Source: Myxocyprinus asiaticus (lineage: Eukaryota > Chordata > Actinopteri > Cypriniformes > Catostomidae). Taken from it: a DNA stretch of 64,000 nt. The position numbers and the translations under genes are program-made. Location of the stretch: the NCBI RefSeq assembly GCF_019703515.2, contig NC_059356.1, forward strand, positions 24,231,197 to 24,295,196, in the 5' to 3' direction. Each line of letters begins with the position of its first letter. The first letter of the stretch is position 1. This document shows positions 61,611-64,000 of this stretch, one piece after another. Below the pieces are notes generated by a model that saw nothing but the letters and a program-made list of their open reading frames with translations, did not search any database and was not told the DNA's origin.

Positions 61611-62014
61611 AAAACTTGGGGTCCTTGGGTCTTTTGGCTTAGAGTCAGGCTAGAAATTCCCTGGGTCAGTAAATGATAAAAACATTCACACTGACAGTGA
61701 TTGGAGGTCACAAAGTTGCTGTACTGTTTGTTGCTAGTAGGCTTTTACTGCTCGACTGCTATATCCAACTGTATCAGGTAGCAGATCATGTGAGCTTCAC
61801 TGTCTCCACCTATTTGTAGTCGTCATATCGACTTCATTTGAATAAAGCTGAACTCGCTCAACTCTGCTGCTCTGCCAATGGTCTCTGTTGCTCATGTTGC
61901 CTATATCACCAACTCTAATTCATAAAAAATGATTTTGGGTCGCTTTGACACTGCAAATCTCTGCCATTGTGAACACCCCTTAAAACCAGTAGTAAACCAA
62001 AAATGAAGCTTAAT

Positions 62015-62160
62015 TAAAATAACTCATTTATTCATTTTATCTAAAGTGACTTATAATGCAATATCCATTTAATCAGTTTATATGTTTCCTGGGAACTGAA
62101 CCCATGACCTTGGCATTGCCAGTGCTATGCTCTACCAGTCGAGCTACAGGAACCCAGGAA
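62015..62160 (-). mobile_element. tRNA-like SINE
   Basis: Minus strand: GTAGCTCGACTGGTAGAGCA (A box region) and GGTTCAGTTCC (B box), with a cloverleaf-compatible stretch in which a GGC anticodon-like triplet (Ala) can be drawn. The tail AAGTCACTTTAGATAAAATG is typical of fish tRNA-derived SINEs. The downstream tail argues against a functional tRNA gene. Confidence 0.65.
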
Positions 62161-62595
62161 CCAATTCTACCTATACCACACAGCCAACTCAAAAACCCTT
62201 CAAAGTGAAGAATAGTTCTTGATAGGAATAAGGTCCTTTGCTGAACTCAAGTTGCTGAAGGACCTTTGACAGACCTTTATTGTAAAAAGTGCAAGAATGG
62301 CCACAATTCCACATTATCTGACCTTTTCTCTGAGAAAATACAGTTAGCAAGTAAAGCAAGCATAAAGAAAGCCAGGAAGTGGAGGTTACAGTAGTTGGCC
62401 TTTGACTGTTTAAACAGTGGGGCCCTTCTGTGTCAATGAGCGAATACATCAGTTCAAGCACCTTGGACCTTCAAAGCCTGATAACAAGCAACACAATTAC
62501 TTGTCATCAATTACCAAACAATACCTGCTCCCGATCGACATGAAGCAGGTCACGTCTCGTTCAAACCTTGCAATATACACATGTGCAATCAAGCG

Positions 62596-62598
<3 letters not shown>

Positions 62599-62629
<31 letters not shown>
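62599..62629. repeat. CA microsatellite
   Basis: About 15 CA units. Confidence 0.9.
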
Positions 62630-62631
<2 letters not shown>

Positions 62632-62970
62632 TCTGTGCAGTCATTGTGTCTAAACTTGAAATGCCACACCTAAATACAAAGGCACTGATAAAGCACAGGC
62701 TTGGCTTAGGCGTGGTGTGACTGTTTGATCCATTATATAGGATAAGAGTGGTGCACCGGGCCAAATTTATGAGCTGTGACTCTGCCATCATGTCGATTGA
62801 ATGAGAGCCGAGAATGAGATGTGTTCAAGAATGTTGACGCATGCATTCTGTTTAAAGAGATCAATGTGAAAACCTGTGAATGTGAACATTTTTAAAGAAT
62901 TAGTGTGTATTATGGAGAGCGAATCAGTATTTAGAGTCTGTGTGTGGATACAGTATTTTTGCCCAGAATA

Positions 62971-63255
62971 ACACTTTACAATAAGGTTCTACAAATTTAC
63001 ATTAGTTAATGCATTAGGTATCATAAGCTAACAATATATAAATATACAGTTGTTCATTGTTAGTACCTGTTAGTTAATAATGCATTAACAGATGTTAATG
63101 TGTACAATTTTTAATGTAAAAAAGAAAATAGTAGTATATAAAGAAATTAACATTTATCAATATTATTAAATGCTGTAAAAGCATTGTTCATTGTTTATTC
63201 ATGTTAACTACTGCATTAACTAAAGTTAGCAAATACAATATTACTGTAAAGTCTT
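62971..63255. repeat. Short fold-back element
   Basis: ACACTTTACAATAAGG at the left and ATTACTGTAAAGT at the right, with inverted TTAGTTAATGCATTA / GCATTAACTAAAGTTA blocks inside. About 285 bp, non-coding. Confidence 0.65.
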
Positions 63256-64000
63256 AATAATTTTGTTGCTTTTGTAATAAGAGTTGCCCTTTAATTACCC
63301 AGGAGACTTGGAGTTCTCTTGTGTATCATTTAAGTATCAACTTTGTCTCAGATATTTCTCATAATATTCCTTCTAATATACCTTTGGATAAATTAAAAAA
63401 TAGGGGAAAAAATTAGACAATTGTTGACATACATTGAAAGTATAGAGCTATAAAATTAACGTAAATAGCATAGCCAAGATAATCTCGCCTCTGAAAATGT
63501 AATGAGAAACAAGTTCATTCTGAAATATTTCACTTTTGATTGTTGACTTTCATATTTTGCCAAATCTGAGCACTGTTTGTGACCCTGTTGAATAATGACT
63601 GTTGAGTTCTAAAACTGTAGTGGAAGTACGTGAAATGACTGGTGTATTTTTCTCAGGAGAAATATCTGAGATGCAGAAAACTTAATTTGAGCTCACATTA
63701 ATCTCATAGCTGTCTAGAAGAAACAATAGTGATATTAAAGAGGAGGTGTCATTAGTGATTTTTCTTTCTCATGGGTGAGACTGAATATTATGGGATGCTT
63801 TGTGATGTCTGCATATGTGTTAGATATGGAGGGTGTTTGAAGAGCAAGTCTGGAAACTGTAAAGTAGGGGTTTATACAATAGTCACAGCTGGAACACAGG
63901 TTTGGAACAGCGTAGTGGATCTGTAGCATGGGTGTGCGGGGTAAGCACAAGTGGCGCAAGATAAGTGTGTGTGTGTTTGGGGGGTGGTGGGGGGGGGGGG
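63256..64000. other. Unassigned, G-rich window end
   Basis: No gene recognised. The last 25 bases are G runs (63978-64000), either a simple repeat or an assembly edge. Confidence 0.5.

Overview
The window is vertebrate nuclear DNA, almost certainly from a ray-finned fish and most likely a cyprinid or other cypriniform. Two protein-coding genes are present, both split into short exons with canonical GT/AG splice sites. The introns are packed with teleost-type repeats: Tc1/mariner elements including a Sleeping Beauty-type copy, hAT elements with 8-bp target duplications, CR1/L2-like LINEs, tRNA-derived SINEs, fold-back elements and long TA/CA microsatellites. There are no bacterial operons, CRISPR arrays or phage genes. 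The species cannot be fixed from the sequence alone.

Gene 1 (positions 1-14855, + strand) is the 3' part of gamma-tubulin, tubg1. Seven exons (1082-1161, 1443-1569, 4357-4443, 7958-8107, 8531-8683, 8820-8981, 13983-14180) join in frame to about 318 residues ending in a TGA. By comparison with the usual length of about 451 aa, roughly the first 133 residues lie before the window. Gene 2 (23937 to at least 54717, - strand) is plekhh3, a PH-MyTH4-FERM protein. Eleven exons join in frame to about 701 residues and a stop; the 5'-most coding exon(s) were not found and probably lie beyond the right edge or in unrecognised sequence. The two genes are tail to tail, as TUBG1/TUBG2 and PLEKHH3 are in mammals, with about 9.8 kb between their stop codons. 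Both promoters are outside the window.

Layout: 1-13982 tubg1 exons and repeat-filled introns (Tc1 end, TA-rich hairpins, fold-back elements, a hAT with TSD at 9053-9931, a BED-finger hAT remnant at about 10.6-11.05 kb, a Sleeping Beauty-type Tc1 at 11597-13166). 14181-23936 intergenic, nearly all repeats (fold-backs, a SINE inside another element, an LTR-like segment, a LINE tail, a Tc1 MITE). 23937-54717 plekhh3, with a LINE inside a fold-back arm (32.2-36.4 kb), a five-element transposon nest (36500-42521) and a second LINE (45540-48120). 54718-64000 contains no recognised coding exon: an internally deleted Tc1, a hairpin repeat, fold-back elements, microsatellites and a tRNA-like SINE.

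The two genes have no obvious joint pathway beyond cytoskeletal biology (microtubule nucleation; a membrane/cytoskeleton adaptor). I found no new biochemical system. The most informative structure is the transposon nest, in which five insertions can be ordered in time from intact target-site duplications.
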